64,000 bases of DNA from Bacillus weihaiensis (GTDB lineage Bacteria > Bacillota > Bacilli > Bacillales > Bacillaceae). The translations under genes were made by a program, and so were the position numbers. A model generated the notes under the pieces. That model was given only the letters and a program-made list of their open reading frames with translations, was not told the origin of the DNA and made no database searches. Shown here piece by piece: positions 18,886 to 27,147 of this stretch; the first letter of the stretch is position 1, and each line of letters starts with the position of its first letter. The stretch is from the NCBI RefSeq assembly GCF_001889165.1, contig NZ_CP016020.1:1524501-1588500 (forward strand). The letters are read 5' to 3'.

Positions 18886-19050
18886 TAGAAACAAAAAAAG
18901 AGTTCCTCCCCAGGGAAGCGAGCAACTGGAGCAGCGTTCAATCAGACTGGACTCTCTTGATAAATAGCTACAAGTTTACGAAAATAGGAAGAATGTAAAT
19001 TGTATTTATATTTTGTAGGTCAGTGTTTCTTTAATATTCCTTTAAAATAA
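18886..19050. repeat. decayed dispersed element upstream of the adenosyltransferase gene
   Basis: The left part (CCTCCCCAGGGAAGCGAGCA) resembles the right end of the element at 33987-34104. From CAGACTGG (18940) to GTAGGTCAGTGTTT (19014-19027) it aligns with 45165-45243 through AATAGC-AC-AGTTTA-GAAAATAG. The rest of the gap 18768-19229 holds a weak hairpin (19156-19190) and no reading frame or cobalamin riboswitch. Confidence 0.5.
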
Positions 19051-19229
19051 GCATGTATGAATTGATTCATTTAAGTGAATTTTGTGAAACCTCATATTGA
19101 ATAGCAACAAGAATAAGAAAAGAGTTTATTCTTAAGATAAAATAAAATGGTAAGCACATCATATCCTTCAATAAGAGGATGTTTGATGTTTTAATAAGAA
19201 TAAAGTTGTATGGAATGGAGTGATTGTAG

Positions 19230-19805
19230 ATGAACTTATATACAAGAACAGGTGATAAAGGTCAAACAAGCATTATTGGTGGACGTGTTGATAAAGATCA
19301 CCTACGTGTTGAAGCTTACGGAACTATTGATGAGGCAAATAGCTTTGTTGGTCATGCAATGACCTACCTTCTAGACGAGAACGTTCAAGATATTTATCAG
19401 GAATTGGAAAAAATCCAGCATGAATTATTTGATTGCGGTGGAGATCTAGCTGTGGCAAAAGAAAAGTACCCTTATAAGACAACAAAAGATATGGTTGAGT
19501 TTTTGGAAGGAAGAATTGATGCCTATGTAAAGGAAGCTCCTGAATTAGAAAGATTTATTTTGCCTGGAGGGAGTCAGGCATCAGCGATTATTCATATCGC
19601 AAGAACAGTTACAAGAAGAGCAGAAAGATGCACAGTGACCCTACAGAAAGAAGCTTCAATTAATGAGTATGTGTTACATTATTTAAATAGGTTATCAGAT
19701 TATTTATTTGCGGTAGCAAGAGTGATCAATTTCAGACTTCATGTTAAAGATGTAGAGTATGAAAGAAGTGCTCTTGTATTTAGAAATAACACCAGTAAGG
19801 ATTGA
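19230..19805 (+). CDS. ATP:cob(I)alamin adenosyltransferase, PduO type
   Basis: Transfers the adenosyl group of ATP to cob(I)alamin, giving adenosylcobalamin. 191 residues with the PduO/YvqK family marks: MNLYTRTGDKGQTSIIGG (phosphate-binding Thr/Gly/Asp/Lys at the N-terminus), VEAYGTIDEANSFVG, the ATP-site segment RTVTRRAER, and LNRLSDYLFAVAR. ATG 19230. It lies alone with the GNAT gene six bases downstream; such a gene is not at this place in B. subtilis, where the homologue YvqK is elsewhere. No B12 synthesis gene is nearby, so it probably serves salvage. Confidence 0.92.
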   Translation: MNLYTRTGDKGQTSIIGGRVDKDHLRVEAYGTIDEANSFVGHAMTYLLDENVQDIYQELEKIQHELFDCGGDLAVAKEKYPYKTTKDMVEFLEGRIDAYVKEAPELERFILPGGSQASAIIHIARTVTRRAERCTVTLQKEASINEYVLHYLNRLSDYLFAVARVINFRLHVKDVEYERSALVFRNNTSKD

Positions 19806-19811
19806 AGTTAA

Positions 19812-20309
19812 ATGGAATTTAGGCTAATTCAACCAGAAGAAGCAGAGAAATTTCGAACCCTTAGATTAACTGCTTTACAAGAGTGTCCGGAGTGTTTTGC
19901 ATCAAGCTATGATGAAGAAAAAACTATAAGCTTAGCTAGTTTTAAAGAGCAGCTTACAACTATCAATTCCTATGTATATGGAGCTTTCAGGAACGAAGAG
20001 CTAGTCGGGACACTAACATTAGTGAAAGAAACAAAACAAAAGCTTAAGCATCGTGCTACAATCTTTGCTATGTATATCTCATGTGACTACCGAAAAAATG
20101 GAATTGGGAAGAAACTACTTCAAGAAGCTATCAAGAAGACAAATGAATTACAGCTAGAACAAGTGTATTTAACTGTTGTATCATCAAATGTGCCTGCCAA
20201 GAATTTTTATTACTCTCAAGGTTTTAAGTCATTTGGTTATGAAAAAAGAGCGTTGAAAGTTGATGGAGTATATTATGATGAAGAGCATCTAGTACATTTT
20301 CTTATTTAA
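19812..20309 (+). CDS. GNAT-family N-acetyltransferase
   Basis: 165 residues with a complete GNAT fold: beta-4 AMYISCDYRKNGIGKKLLQEA (acetyl-CoA pyrophosphate loop RKNGIGK at about 97-103) and a C-terminal YSQGFKSFGYEKRALKVDG typical of small-molecule or peptide acetyltransferases. The substrate cannot be told from sequence. It starts six bases after the adenosyltransferase stop, so the two are likely cotranscribed; a functional link to cobalamin is not implied. A terminator-like hairpin lies 220 bases downstream. Confidence 0.85.
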   Translation: MEFRLIQPEEAEKFRTLRLTALQECPECFASSYDEEKTISLASFKEQLTTINSYVYGAFRNEELVGTLTLVKETKQKLKHRATIFAMYISCDYRKNGIGKKLLQEAIKKTNELQLEQVYLTVVSSNVPAKNFYYSQGFKSFGYEKRALKVDGVYYDEEHLVHFLI

Positions 20310-20528
20310 AGGCTTACTTACACGTGATTGTCGATTTATGTTACAGCGATTCGTGTACCTAGGAAACAATATAGGCTCCTTGCGGTTGCTCTTAGTGAAA
20401 TGTGAACAACTAGTTTGTGGGAAAAAGTGAAAAAGCTGCACCAAGGCTCCAAACAGGATCATGGAAGGCGAATATCTATCAAATTACCTATTCCTAAAAA
20501 GGTAGGATACTACAAATATATCAAAATG

Positions 20529-20577
20529 GAGACATCGTGAAGTGGGGAAACAACCGACTTCAAGGTGTCTCTTTTTT
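20529..20577 (+). terminator. terminator of the adenosyltransferase-GNAT unit
   Basis: GAGACATCGTGAAGT pairs with ACTTCAAGGTGTCTC (13 of 15 bases) around a 13-base loop, followed by TTTTTT. It stands 220 bases behind the GNAT stop. Confidence 0.75.
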
Positions 20578-20705
20578 CTTGCTTAACGATAAAATGCATT
20601 GCCTGTGGATAAGTACTTCGTTTAGCAAAAACAGTCTGACTTATTGTACATTAAGTCAATGCCTAGTCTCAGGTGAAAGTCCAGTCCTTGTGACAAAACG
20701 TCTCA
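20578..20705. repeat. terminator-linked dispersed repeat copy
   Basis: TTGCTTAACGATAAAATGCA, then TTGCCTGTGGATAAGTACTTC, begins right behind the preceding terminator and matches the start of the copy at 8329. A 69-codon frame across it (20537-20746) is not a gene. The remainder to 20923 shows nothing recognised. Confidence 0.6.
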
Positions 20706-20923
20706 CTTTTAGTCTACTGCATCGAGTTATAAGCTATTTAAAATAAAAGGGAAAGATATTTTATTTGTCCTTGATTGATTAAGGTGCTTTAGGAGTGTGG
20801 TCTATTTTTCACTGTACAAAATGGTGAATAATGCTGTACGGAAAACATGAAAAATGTGGTAAAGTAGAATTTGATATGACGATTATTACATAAATATTTC
20901 AAATATGATATTTTCTGATTAAA

Positions 20924-20949
20924 TGAAACCTTACTTAATCAGCTACGAC
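20924..20949 (+). promoter_or_regulatory. ECF-type (SigX) autoregulatory promoter
   Basis: TGAAAC (20924-20929) and CGAC (20946-20949) with a 16-base spacer fit the ECF -35 AAC and SigX -10 CGAC. The -10 ends 26 bases before sigX and just upstream of its GGAGGGG site, as expected for autoregulation. Confidence 0.72.
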
Positions 20950-20975
20950 TATATAAAAGAAATGGAGGGGCATCA

Positions 20976-21527
20976 ATGGAAGATACCTTTCAGAGGCTTT
21001 ATGAACAATATCATCAAGATCTTTTTCAGTTTTTGTTCTATATGGTGAGAAGCCGTGAACAGGCAGAAGACTTGGTACAAGAAGTATATATACGCGTTTT
21101 AAAGTCTTATAATAAATTCGAAGGAAGAAGTAGTGAAAAAACGTGGCTTATATCCATTGCGAGACATGTAGCAATCGATTGGTTTCGGAAACAAAAAACA
21201 CTTAAACAGCGTATTTTTGATAAATTTGATTGGGATCAGCAGCAAGTTGTCGATCATACCCAACCATTACCTGAAGAATTTGCCATTCAAAATGAACAAA
21301 TAAAAAAAATCTATCAATCGCTTAATGCGTGCTCATTAGACCAAAGAACGGTCATCATCTTACGATATATTCAAGATTTATCGATTTCAGAAACGGCTGA
21401 AGTGTTAGGCTGGACGGTTAGTAAGGTGAAAACTACACAACACAGGGCTATTAAGCACCTAAAAAAAGACATGGAGAATACATTAAATGAGGAGGGGATA
21501 GCTATTGAAAAAAAGAGAGTGGAATGA
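20976..21527 (+). CDS. sigX: ECF RNA polymerase sigma factor SigX
   Basis: 183 residues. Region 2 (about 8-75) shows EQYHQDLFQFLFYMV, REQAEDLVQEVYIRVL and FEGRSSEKTWLISIARHVAIDWFRKQK; region 4 (about 120-170) shows LDQRTVIILRYIQDLSISETAEVLGWTVSKVKTTQHRAIK. This pattern fits SigX, which controls envelope-modifying genes in B. subtilis. Its downstream partner is an RsiX-like anti-sigma factor whose start overlaps the sigX end by 23 bases. An ECF promoter stands directly upstream. Confidence 0.93.
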   Translation: MEDTFQRLYEQYHQDLFQFLFYMVRSREQAEDLVQEVYIRVLKSYNKFEGRSSEKTWLISIARHVAIDWFRKQKTLKQRIFDKFDWDQQQVVDHTQPLPEEFAIQNEQIKKIYQSLNACSLDQRTVIILRYIQDLSISETAEVLGWTVSKVKTTQHRAIKHLKKDMENTLNEEGIAIEKKRVE

Positions 21528-22698
21528 GGAGGAAATAAAACAGCTTTTAAATCAGCTGCCCTCCATTACTGATCATAGAACTTCTAGTGAAATGTATCAA
21601 CATATAGAGCGGAAAATAAAAGGACGAAAACAACGTACATGGATTGCTCCAACAATAGCTACTTTGGCAGCTTTATTCCTTTTTGCTTTAATGACTCCTT
21701 ATCTTTTTCAAGAAATATCGTCATCTAGCTATGAAGAAGCAGCAGATGAAAGCGGGGGAGATCAGGATAATAGCTTGAATAGCTTGACTATGGGAGAGGG
21801 GGAAATTGCTAATATAGAAGAAAAGAGTGAAGATGAAGCTGCGGAAGCTAAATTATTTGAGGATAAACAATCAACAATTAGCCCTCAAGATACCTTTGTT
21901 ATTCATTCAAAAGATCGTGAGAAATACCTCACATTTGCACTTACTAACGAACAATCAGAAATAACCATCCCTTTTAGCTTTAATGAGGATGAACATGTAG
22001 AAGATTTAAAAGAAATTGAACGTATTTCTTCTGAGGAAGTTTCGGAAATTATGGAGTCTTTTAGATTTGAATTAGAAGATACAACATTTGCACATACAAA
22101 AATACCTAATGAAGTCATCATTAACTATCAAGGGCAGCCAAATCTATCAAGCTCTGCCAGCGAAATATATTACATGGAAACAATTCAAGAAACATTTAGG
22201 TGGTTGGGATACAAAAAAGCGAGGCTACAAACTAGAGAAGAAGAAGGTATTGAATTTGGAAATACAGGAATGAAAACTGAGCTTGATATTGAAACAAATA
22301 GAAAAAAAGCCTATTTCATTTATAGAATGCAGGATAATTCAAGAGCTTTACTCGTACCATCGAATGAATCTTTTGAAACAATAGAGGATGCTGTATTAGC
22401 AATGAAAGAAGGAACAGCAAATCTTAAATTAGAATCACCATTTCTAACTACAATAGATTCAATTGATATAGATGAAGATAAGACAGAATTAGATATAACC
22501 TTTCCTTCGAACATAGAATTTGAAGATAGTGAACCCTATATTCTTATGCTTGAATCACTTTTACTCACAGCAAAAGAATTTGGTTTTCAAAAAGTCAAAT
22601 TTAATGGAGTCAAAATGCAAAGAATTGGTGTTATGAATTTAGCTGAGCCAGTTGAAGTACCTTTTGCTCCTAATCCTATTTTCTTTCATAATAAATAG
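21505..22698 (+). CDS. rsiX: anti-sigma-X factor RsiX
   Basis: 397 residues, somewhat longer than B. subtilis RsiX (about 368). A short cytoplasmic sigma-binding part (1-44) is followed by one transmembrane helix (about 45-68) and a large extracytoplasmic domain with an acidic linker (about 75-120) and two repeats of LxxxxFxWLGYxKARLQ type. The start is TTG 21505, with GGAGGGG directly upstream and inside the sigX reading frame, so the two proteins are translationally coupled. It holds SigX at the membrane. Confidence 0.88.
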   Translation: MKKREWNEEEIKQLLNQLPSITDHRTSSEMYQHIERKIKGRKQRTWIAPTIATLAALFLFALMTPYLFQEISSSSYEEAADESGGDQDNSLNSLTMGEGEIANIEEKSEDEAAEAKLFEDKQSTISPQDTFVIHSKDREKYLTFALTNEQSEITIPFSFNEDEHVEDLKEIERISSEEVSEIMESFRFELEDTTFAHTKIPNEVIINYQGQPNLSSSASEIYYMETIQETFRWLGYKKARLQTREEEGIEFGNTGMKTELDIETNRKKAYFIYRMQDNSRALLVPSNESFETIEDAVLAMKEGTANLKLESPFLTTIDSIDIDEDKTELDITFPSNIEFEDSEPYILMLESLLLTAKEFGFQKVKFNGVKMQRIGVMNLAEPVEVPFAPNPIFFHNK

Positions 22699-22730
22699 AG
22701 GCTAAATAACTTGTATATTCCCATTTTAGA

Positions 22731-22866
22731 AACGAGGCTGGGACAGAAGTGCCTGGCACCTTATCGTAACGACTATATGTTCGCACTGATTTATTTATCT
22801 AGTGCACACAATAGATTGTATCGGAGGGTGACTGGCTCTTTGTTTTGTCACAGCCTCGTTTTTATT
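22731..22866 (+). terminator. sigX-rsiX terminator, split GAGGCTGGGAC hairpin
   Basis: AACGAGGCTGGGAC (22731-22744) pairs with GTCACAGCCTCGTT (22847-22860), one mismatch, followed by TTTTATTTTTT. Compared with the hairpin at 15916 (read in reverse), 79 extra bases lie inside, bordered by CTGGC at 22753-22757 and 22832-22836. Confidence 0.75.
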
Positions 22867-23240
22867 TTTTATTAGGTTCTAAAAGAATATAAAGAAGGGT
22901 AATTTTACCTTTGTTTTAGAAAATGAATGTATATTTAGGTAAATATTGTTACAAACTAGTTTTGTTCTACTTTTAGACGAGCTACATACAATACCTAGGA
23001 TCGAGTTAGAAGATAAAATTTACGCTTTCTACAAAGACACTTTTTTAAATTTTGTTTAAGTTTGGAAAAAACGTAAAAAAAAACCATCAATTATAAGAAC
23101 GTTGTTTAGAGAGAAAAGACTTGTATCTAGGTGAAAATCCGCTACATGGATTTTTCTTGAAAGCAATCTATGTGAAAAGAGTCCAAAAAAAGATTGTGCT
23201 TTTAAGAAAGAAATAAAAGTTTCCGAATAATAGGGGGAAG
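22867..23240. repeat. gap before the M23 gene with small hairpin repeat
   Basis: At 23107-23172 AGAGAGAAAAGACTTGTAT, AGGTGAAAATCC and GGATTTTTCTTGAAAGCAA match copies near 47785 and 53325. The arms GAAAATCC/GGATTTTTC form a hairpin. The remaining 240 bases show no gene. Confidence 0.45.
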
Positions 23241-24152
23241 ATGATGGTAGTAAAGATGAAGAGTGTGGGTAAGTTACTATTTGTCCTATTTTTTAGTTTC
23301 GTTGTATTTGACACAAATCATGCGAAAGCAGAATCATACATAGAAGAATTACAGGATCAATGGGTACAACCAGTAAAAGGTACAATAACAGACTATTTTG
23401 GAACAAGGAATGGTCATCATAAAGGAATTGATATAGCCGCGCCAGAAGGAGAAAGCATTATTTCTGTCGCAGCTGGGACAGTATCTAAATCGTATTATTC
23501 CTCAACATATGGACATGTTGTTTTTATACAGCATCCAGAAGGGTTTGAAACAGTGTATGCTCATCTTAGTGAAAGAACCGTTAACGAAGGAGATACTGTT
23601 AGTAAAGGCCAACAAATTGGAGTTATAGGAAATACGGGCGTATCGACAGGGACCCACCTCCATTTCGAATTGCATGAAGGGACGTGGACATATGAAAAAG
23701 AACATGCCCTTGATCCTGTATTTGTATTTGAGGATACTTCCATGCAAAATGAAAATAAACTGCATCATGGTACCGATAAAATGGACATCCAAACAAAGAA
23801 GCTTAAGCCAAATAACGAACTGGAAAAATCGGAAGAGCTACATACCTTAAATAATAAATCAATTAAAACGATAACTGTCTCAAAGAACGATACTTTATGG
23901 GGGCTTTCAAAAGAGTATAAGGTACCAATAGCCTCCTTGAAAAAGTGGAATCATTTAAACGGTAGCACTATTTATCCTAGCCAAAAATTAATCATATCCC
24001 CTGCTGAGGAAGAAAGCTATGTTGTAAAAGCGGGTGATACCTTATATTCCATTGCTGATTCCTTTCAAACAAGTACGGATAAGATTAAATCAACGAATGA
24101 ATTGCAAGGAGAAACTATTTACCCTGACCAGGTGTTAATAATTAAAGAATAG
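23241..24152 (+). CDS. secreted M23 peptidase with two LysM domains
   Basis: 303 residues. Signal peptide to about residue 30 (AKA-ES). The M23 (LytM/lysostaphin) domain spans about 40-150, with zinc ligands H60 and D64 in GHHKGID, H108 in AHLS and H139-L-H141. Two LysM peptidoglycan-binding modules follow at about 210-253 (VSKNDTLWGLSKEYKV) and 258-302 (VKAGDTLYSIADSFQT). It likely cuts peptide cross-links in peptidoglycan, in vegetative wall or spore cortex. It occupies the place where B. subtilis carries serA and aroC, between rsiX and ribU. GGGGGAAG precedes ATG 23241; an ATG at 23244 is also possible. Confidence 0.85.
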   Translation: MMVVKMKSVGKLLFVLFFSFVVFDTNHAKAESYIEELQDQWVQPVKGTITDYFGTRNGHHKGIDIAAPEGESIISVAAGTVSKSYYSSTYGHVVFIQHPEGFETVYAHLSERTVNEGDTVSKGQQIGVIGNTGVSTGTHLHFELHEGTWTYEKEHALDPVFVFEDTSMQNENKLHHGTDKMDIQTKKLKPNNELEKSEELHTLNNKSIKTITVSKNDTLWGLSKEYKVPIASLKKWNHLNGSTIYPSQKLIISPAEEESYVVKAGDTLYSIADSFQTSTDKIKSTNELQGETIYPDQVLIIKE

Positions 24153-24427
24153 TAGTGGGACAATATATATAATAAAATGATTTTTTTGGAAGCCGAATCC
24201 TAATTTTTCGTACCTTGTGTTCTTTTTTAATAGGTTAAGTTGGAAAAACAAAGACGTTCTATTGCGCTGCATCTACTTGCTTTGTGCGACCGGTCCGAAA
24301 GTCTTGGCGAATACCCCTAAGAGGGATCCCCTTTGACACACGGATCTCATGGAGGAGGCTTTGGCAGAAATACCGATGCCCCAGCCTCATATAAATCATA
24401 CTATTCAATGACTTTTGTGCAAATTTC
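24153..24427. other. gap before the ribU leader
   Basis: Bases 24232-24285 resemble 6301-6345 (TAGGT, AGTTGGAAAA, TTGCGC). A weak hairpin of the GAGGCTGGGAC type is at 24355-24366 with 24377-24388 (10 of 12 bases). No gene is seen. Confidence 0.4.
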
Positions 24428-24456
24428 TATACATTATCTTTCATTCGTTATATAAT
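24428..24456 (+). promoter_or_regulatory. promoter of ribU leader
   Basis: TATAAT (24451-24456) is a perfect -10; TATACA (24428-24433), 17 bases upstream, is a weak -35. It lies 23 bases before the riboswitch. Confidence 0.6.
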
Positions 24457-24478
24457 AGTAAAAAATCATATGATCAAT

Positions 24479-24612
24479 CTTCGGGGCAGGGTGTAATTCC
24501 CGACCGGCGGTGATGAGACATTTAGTTTGTTTCTAAGTCCGCGAGCCGTTATTTTAAGGCAGGATCTGGTGTGACTCCAGAACCGACAGTATAGTCTGGA
24601 TGAGAGAAGATG
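24479..24612 (+). promoter_or_regulatory. FMN riboswitch of ribU
   Basis: Second RFN element: TCTTCGGGGCAGGGTG, CCCGACCGGCGGTGATGAG, AAGTCCGCGAGCC, GGATCTGGTGTGACTCCAG, ACCGACAGT and AGTCTGGATGAGAGAAGA. It precedes the riboflavin transporter gene, as for B. subtilis ypaA. Confidence 0.95.
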
Positions 24613-24666
24613 GAGGTTCAAGCGTGAAAAATAACCATTTTTAACGCTTATTTAAACTTGGATTTC

Positions 24667-24712
24667 AGCCCCATAAAACGTTGTGTATACAATGGTTTTT
24701 GGGGCTTATTTA
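24667..24712 (+). terminator. riboswitch expression-platform terminator of ribU
   Basis: AGCCCC (24667-24672) with GGGGCT (24701-24706), extended by AAAAC/GTTTTT, then TATTTAAG. An alternative hairpin (AGCGTG.. with AACGCT, 24620-24648) precedes it and may be the antiterminator. Confidence 0.65.
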
Positions 24713-24765
24713 AGTTTGAGAACTTTCTCTTTTTCAAGGTGCGATCAGAAAAGGAGAGAAAAGAA

Positions 24766-25356
24766 ATGCAACAAAGTAAAGTAAGAAAAAATGTAACAGT
24801 GGGAATGTTAAGTAGTATAGCTTATTTATTATTGATGTTTGATTTCCCATTTCCTGGCCTTCCTAATTTTCTTCAAATCGATTTTAGTGATGTACCTGCA
24901 CTCATTGCAGCAATTGTTTTTGGACCAATTGCTGGTATAGCCGTAGAGGGAATAAAAAATATCCTTCATTATTTGCTTCAAGGTAATGCTACTGGTGTAC
25001 CAATTGGTGAATTATCAAACTTTATAGCAGGGGTATTATTTATTTTACCGGCATCCTTCTTGTATCGCCGTAAAAAAACAATAAAAAGCTTACTTTTAGG
25101 ATTAGGTTTAGGTACTGTCATTATGACAGTCATCATGAGTATCTTAAATTATTTTGTTATTATGCCAGCCTACACACTCTTTTTAAATATGCCAGCTATG
25201 TCAGCTGAAGCTACGAAACAATTCGTTGTCGCTGCTATTTTGCCATTTAATATGATTAAGGGAATTCTTATTACATTATTATTAATTGCAGTTATGTCAA
25301 AAATTAATACTTGGTTAATCAATCAAATGGCATTGAATTACAAGCATCAAGCATAA
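24766..25356 (+). CDS. ribU: riboflavin ECF transporter S component RibU
   Basis: Membrane substrate-binding subunit that takes up riboflavin with the shared EcfAA'T module (not in this window). 196 residues, about six helices; FPFPGLPNFLQIDFSDVP and the GPIAGIAVEGIKNILHYL helix are RibU family marks. The start is ATG 24766 with AAGGAGAG nearby; the upstream in-frame extension to 24658 runs through the riboswitch terminator and is not real. FMN riboswitch control is inferred from the leader. Confidence 0.94.
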   Translation: MQQSKVRKNVTVGMLSSIAYLLLMFDFPFPGLPNFLQIDFSDVPALIAAIVFGPIAGIAVEGIKNILHYLLQGNATGVPIGELSNFIAGVLFILPASFLYRRKKTIKSLLLGLGLGTVIMTVIMSILNYFVIMPAYTLFLNMPAMSAEATKQFVVAAILPFNMIKGILITLLLIAVMSKINTWLINQMALNYKHQA

Positions 25357-25392
25357 AAAATGCTTGAGCTATGCTCATTTTTATAAATAAAA

Positions 25393-25429
25393 GAAAGGCG
25401 CCACCCAAAAGAGCAGGGCGGCGCCTTTC
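25393..25429 (+). terminator. hairpin behind ribU
   Basis: GAAAGGCGCCACCC (25393-25406) pairs with GGCGGCGCCTTTC (25417-25429). There is no T-tract on the + strand; on the minus strand the stem is followed by TTTTATTTATAAA, so it may act both ways. Confidence 0.55.
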
Positions 25430-25511
25430 AATGCGCAGATACGAGACTAAGTAAAAATTCTACGAACATTTATTATGAATCTTACCTAAACAACAGCATG
25501 TTTAATCAAAT

Positions 25512-25547
25512 GAACAATAGCCACCCTTTTATAGGTGGCTATTGTTC
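25512..25547 (-). terminator. terminator of fer
   Basis: GAACAATAGCCACC (25512-25525) pairs perfectly with GGTGGCTATTGTTC (25534-25547), nine bases beyond the ferredoxin stop on the minus strand. Confidence 0.75.
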
Positions 25548-25556
25548 AACTAAATC

Positions 25557-25805
<249 letters not shown>

Positions 25806-26085
25806 TTAATAAACCTCCTGAATGTATAATACCATAACATCATATGGTAGAAATGGTCAATTGAGTGAATCCTATCTAAAAGATTACATCCTCTAATTCT
25901 TTGCCTAATTAGTATTGTAAATCGGTTCTTAGGACATTTCAACAAAAAAATCTATTGAGAATGCTTATCACATAAGGTTTTACACAACTTTTTAGAAGCT
26001 TCAAATAAAAAATGTAACCAGAATTCATAAATTTGTTAGAATAAAAAGAGGCAATCGAATATTGTCAAACAATGTAGGTGATATA

Positions 26086-27147
26086 ATGAAAATAAACTAT
26101 TTCCATGTGCTGTTGCTTTATTGTTTAAAACAATTTAAGGGAGAAAGATCTACCTCTGCTATTTATCATTTACTTAAAGGAAAGAAATCTTCCCAAACCA
26201 TACAAGATGGTAAACTTTTTAAGGTTAGTCACTTATTCGGACTTTATCCAAGGTTAGAACACACTGTAACTAAAAGTATTTGGGATCAAATGATAAAAGA
26301 AGATCTTATTATGCAAGTACCCGAAAAACACTATGTATTAACCGATAAAGCAGAAATTATACTGGAACATGTACTAAAGGATAATCCAATCCCACCTCAT
26401 TTAAATGGATGGAAGTATGGGGATGTTGGAAGACTTTTTTGGAGGAGACTTTCTTTATTAGTACAAGTTGTATCGAACTTTACTTATAACAGAAGAGACT
26501 ACTTGCCGTTGACCAAGAATGAGGTAGATCTACATTGGGTTAAATTTTTACTTAGAACCTTAAGGGAAAGTAAAAGTGAACTTAATGACAAGCTTTATAA
26601 GGAAATGAGTACGGTACTAAGTAATGTCAGTGAGCAGGAAGCGATGATTTTTGTTTGGAAATTAACATCAAGCAAAAGGATAGGATTAACATATGAACAA
26701 ATTGCAAGCAAACTTACTCTGGATGAAGAATACGTATACCTATGCTTCTGGAATGTCATTCACCAGATAATTGATAAACACCAGGAAGAGCATGGCAGCT
26801 ATCCTTTTTTACATTCCATCATTCAAGAAGAATTTAAAGACAATGTGCTAACCTCTTCTTCTAATAGAACGAAATCCTTCTTAATGGAAGGGAAGAGTAT
26901 AACTGAAATAGCAGCGATCCGAAATTTAAAGGTAAGTACCATTGAAGATCATATCGTTGAAATTACGTTACATGATCAGCAATTTAGTCCAACTGATTTT
27001 ATTACTGATGAAGATTTCACGATCATTTCTGCTACAATCAATCAACTTAACACTCATCAATTAAAAAAAGTAAGGGAAGAGCTAAACAATCAATATACCT
27101 ACTTTGAAATTAGACTTGCATTTGCATTAATTGGGAGGGGAAGATGA
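26086..27147 (+). CDS. ypbB: YpbB-like helicase-partner protein
   Basis: 353 residues. The B. subtilis counterpart YpbB has a C-terminal HTH_40 (helicase Helix-turn-helix) module; here [27 protein letters not shown] (split around residue 273-299) shows it. It overlaps recQ by four bases (ATGA), which suggests a joint role in DNA processing; no activity has been defined as far as I know. The start is ATG 26086, preceded by GTAGGTGATATA, rather than TTG 26062. Bacillus-conserved pair ypbB-recQ. Confidence 0.88.
   Translation: MKINYFHVLLLYCLKQFKGERSTSAIYHLLKGKKSSQTIQDGKLFKVSHLFGLYPRLEHTVTKSIWDQMIKEDLIMQVPEKHYVLTDKAEIILEHVLKDNPIPPHLNGWKYGDVGRLFWRRLSLLVQVVSNFTYNRRDYLPLTKNEVDLHWVKFLLRTLRESKSELNDKLYKEMSTVLSNVSEQEAMIFVWKLTSSKRIGLTYEQIASKLTLDEEYVYLCFWNVIHQIIDKHQEEHGSYPFLHSIIQEEFKDNVLTSSSNRTKSFLMEGKSITEIAAIRNLKVSTIEDHIVEITLHDQQFSPTDFITDEDFTIISATINQLNTHQLKKVREELNNQYTYFEIRLAFALIGRGR

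Noticed and set aside
18768-19229. Cobalamin riboswitch in front of the adenosyltransferase gene
   Set aside because: The B12-box and core helices were looked for and not seen; only repeat remnants and a weak hairpin are present.
20537-20746. 69-codon frame before sigX
   Set aside because: It starts inside a terminator hairpin and runs through a repeat copy.
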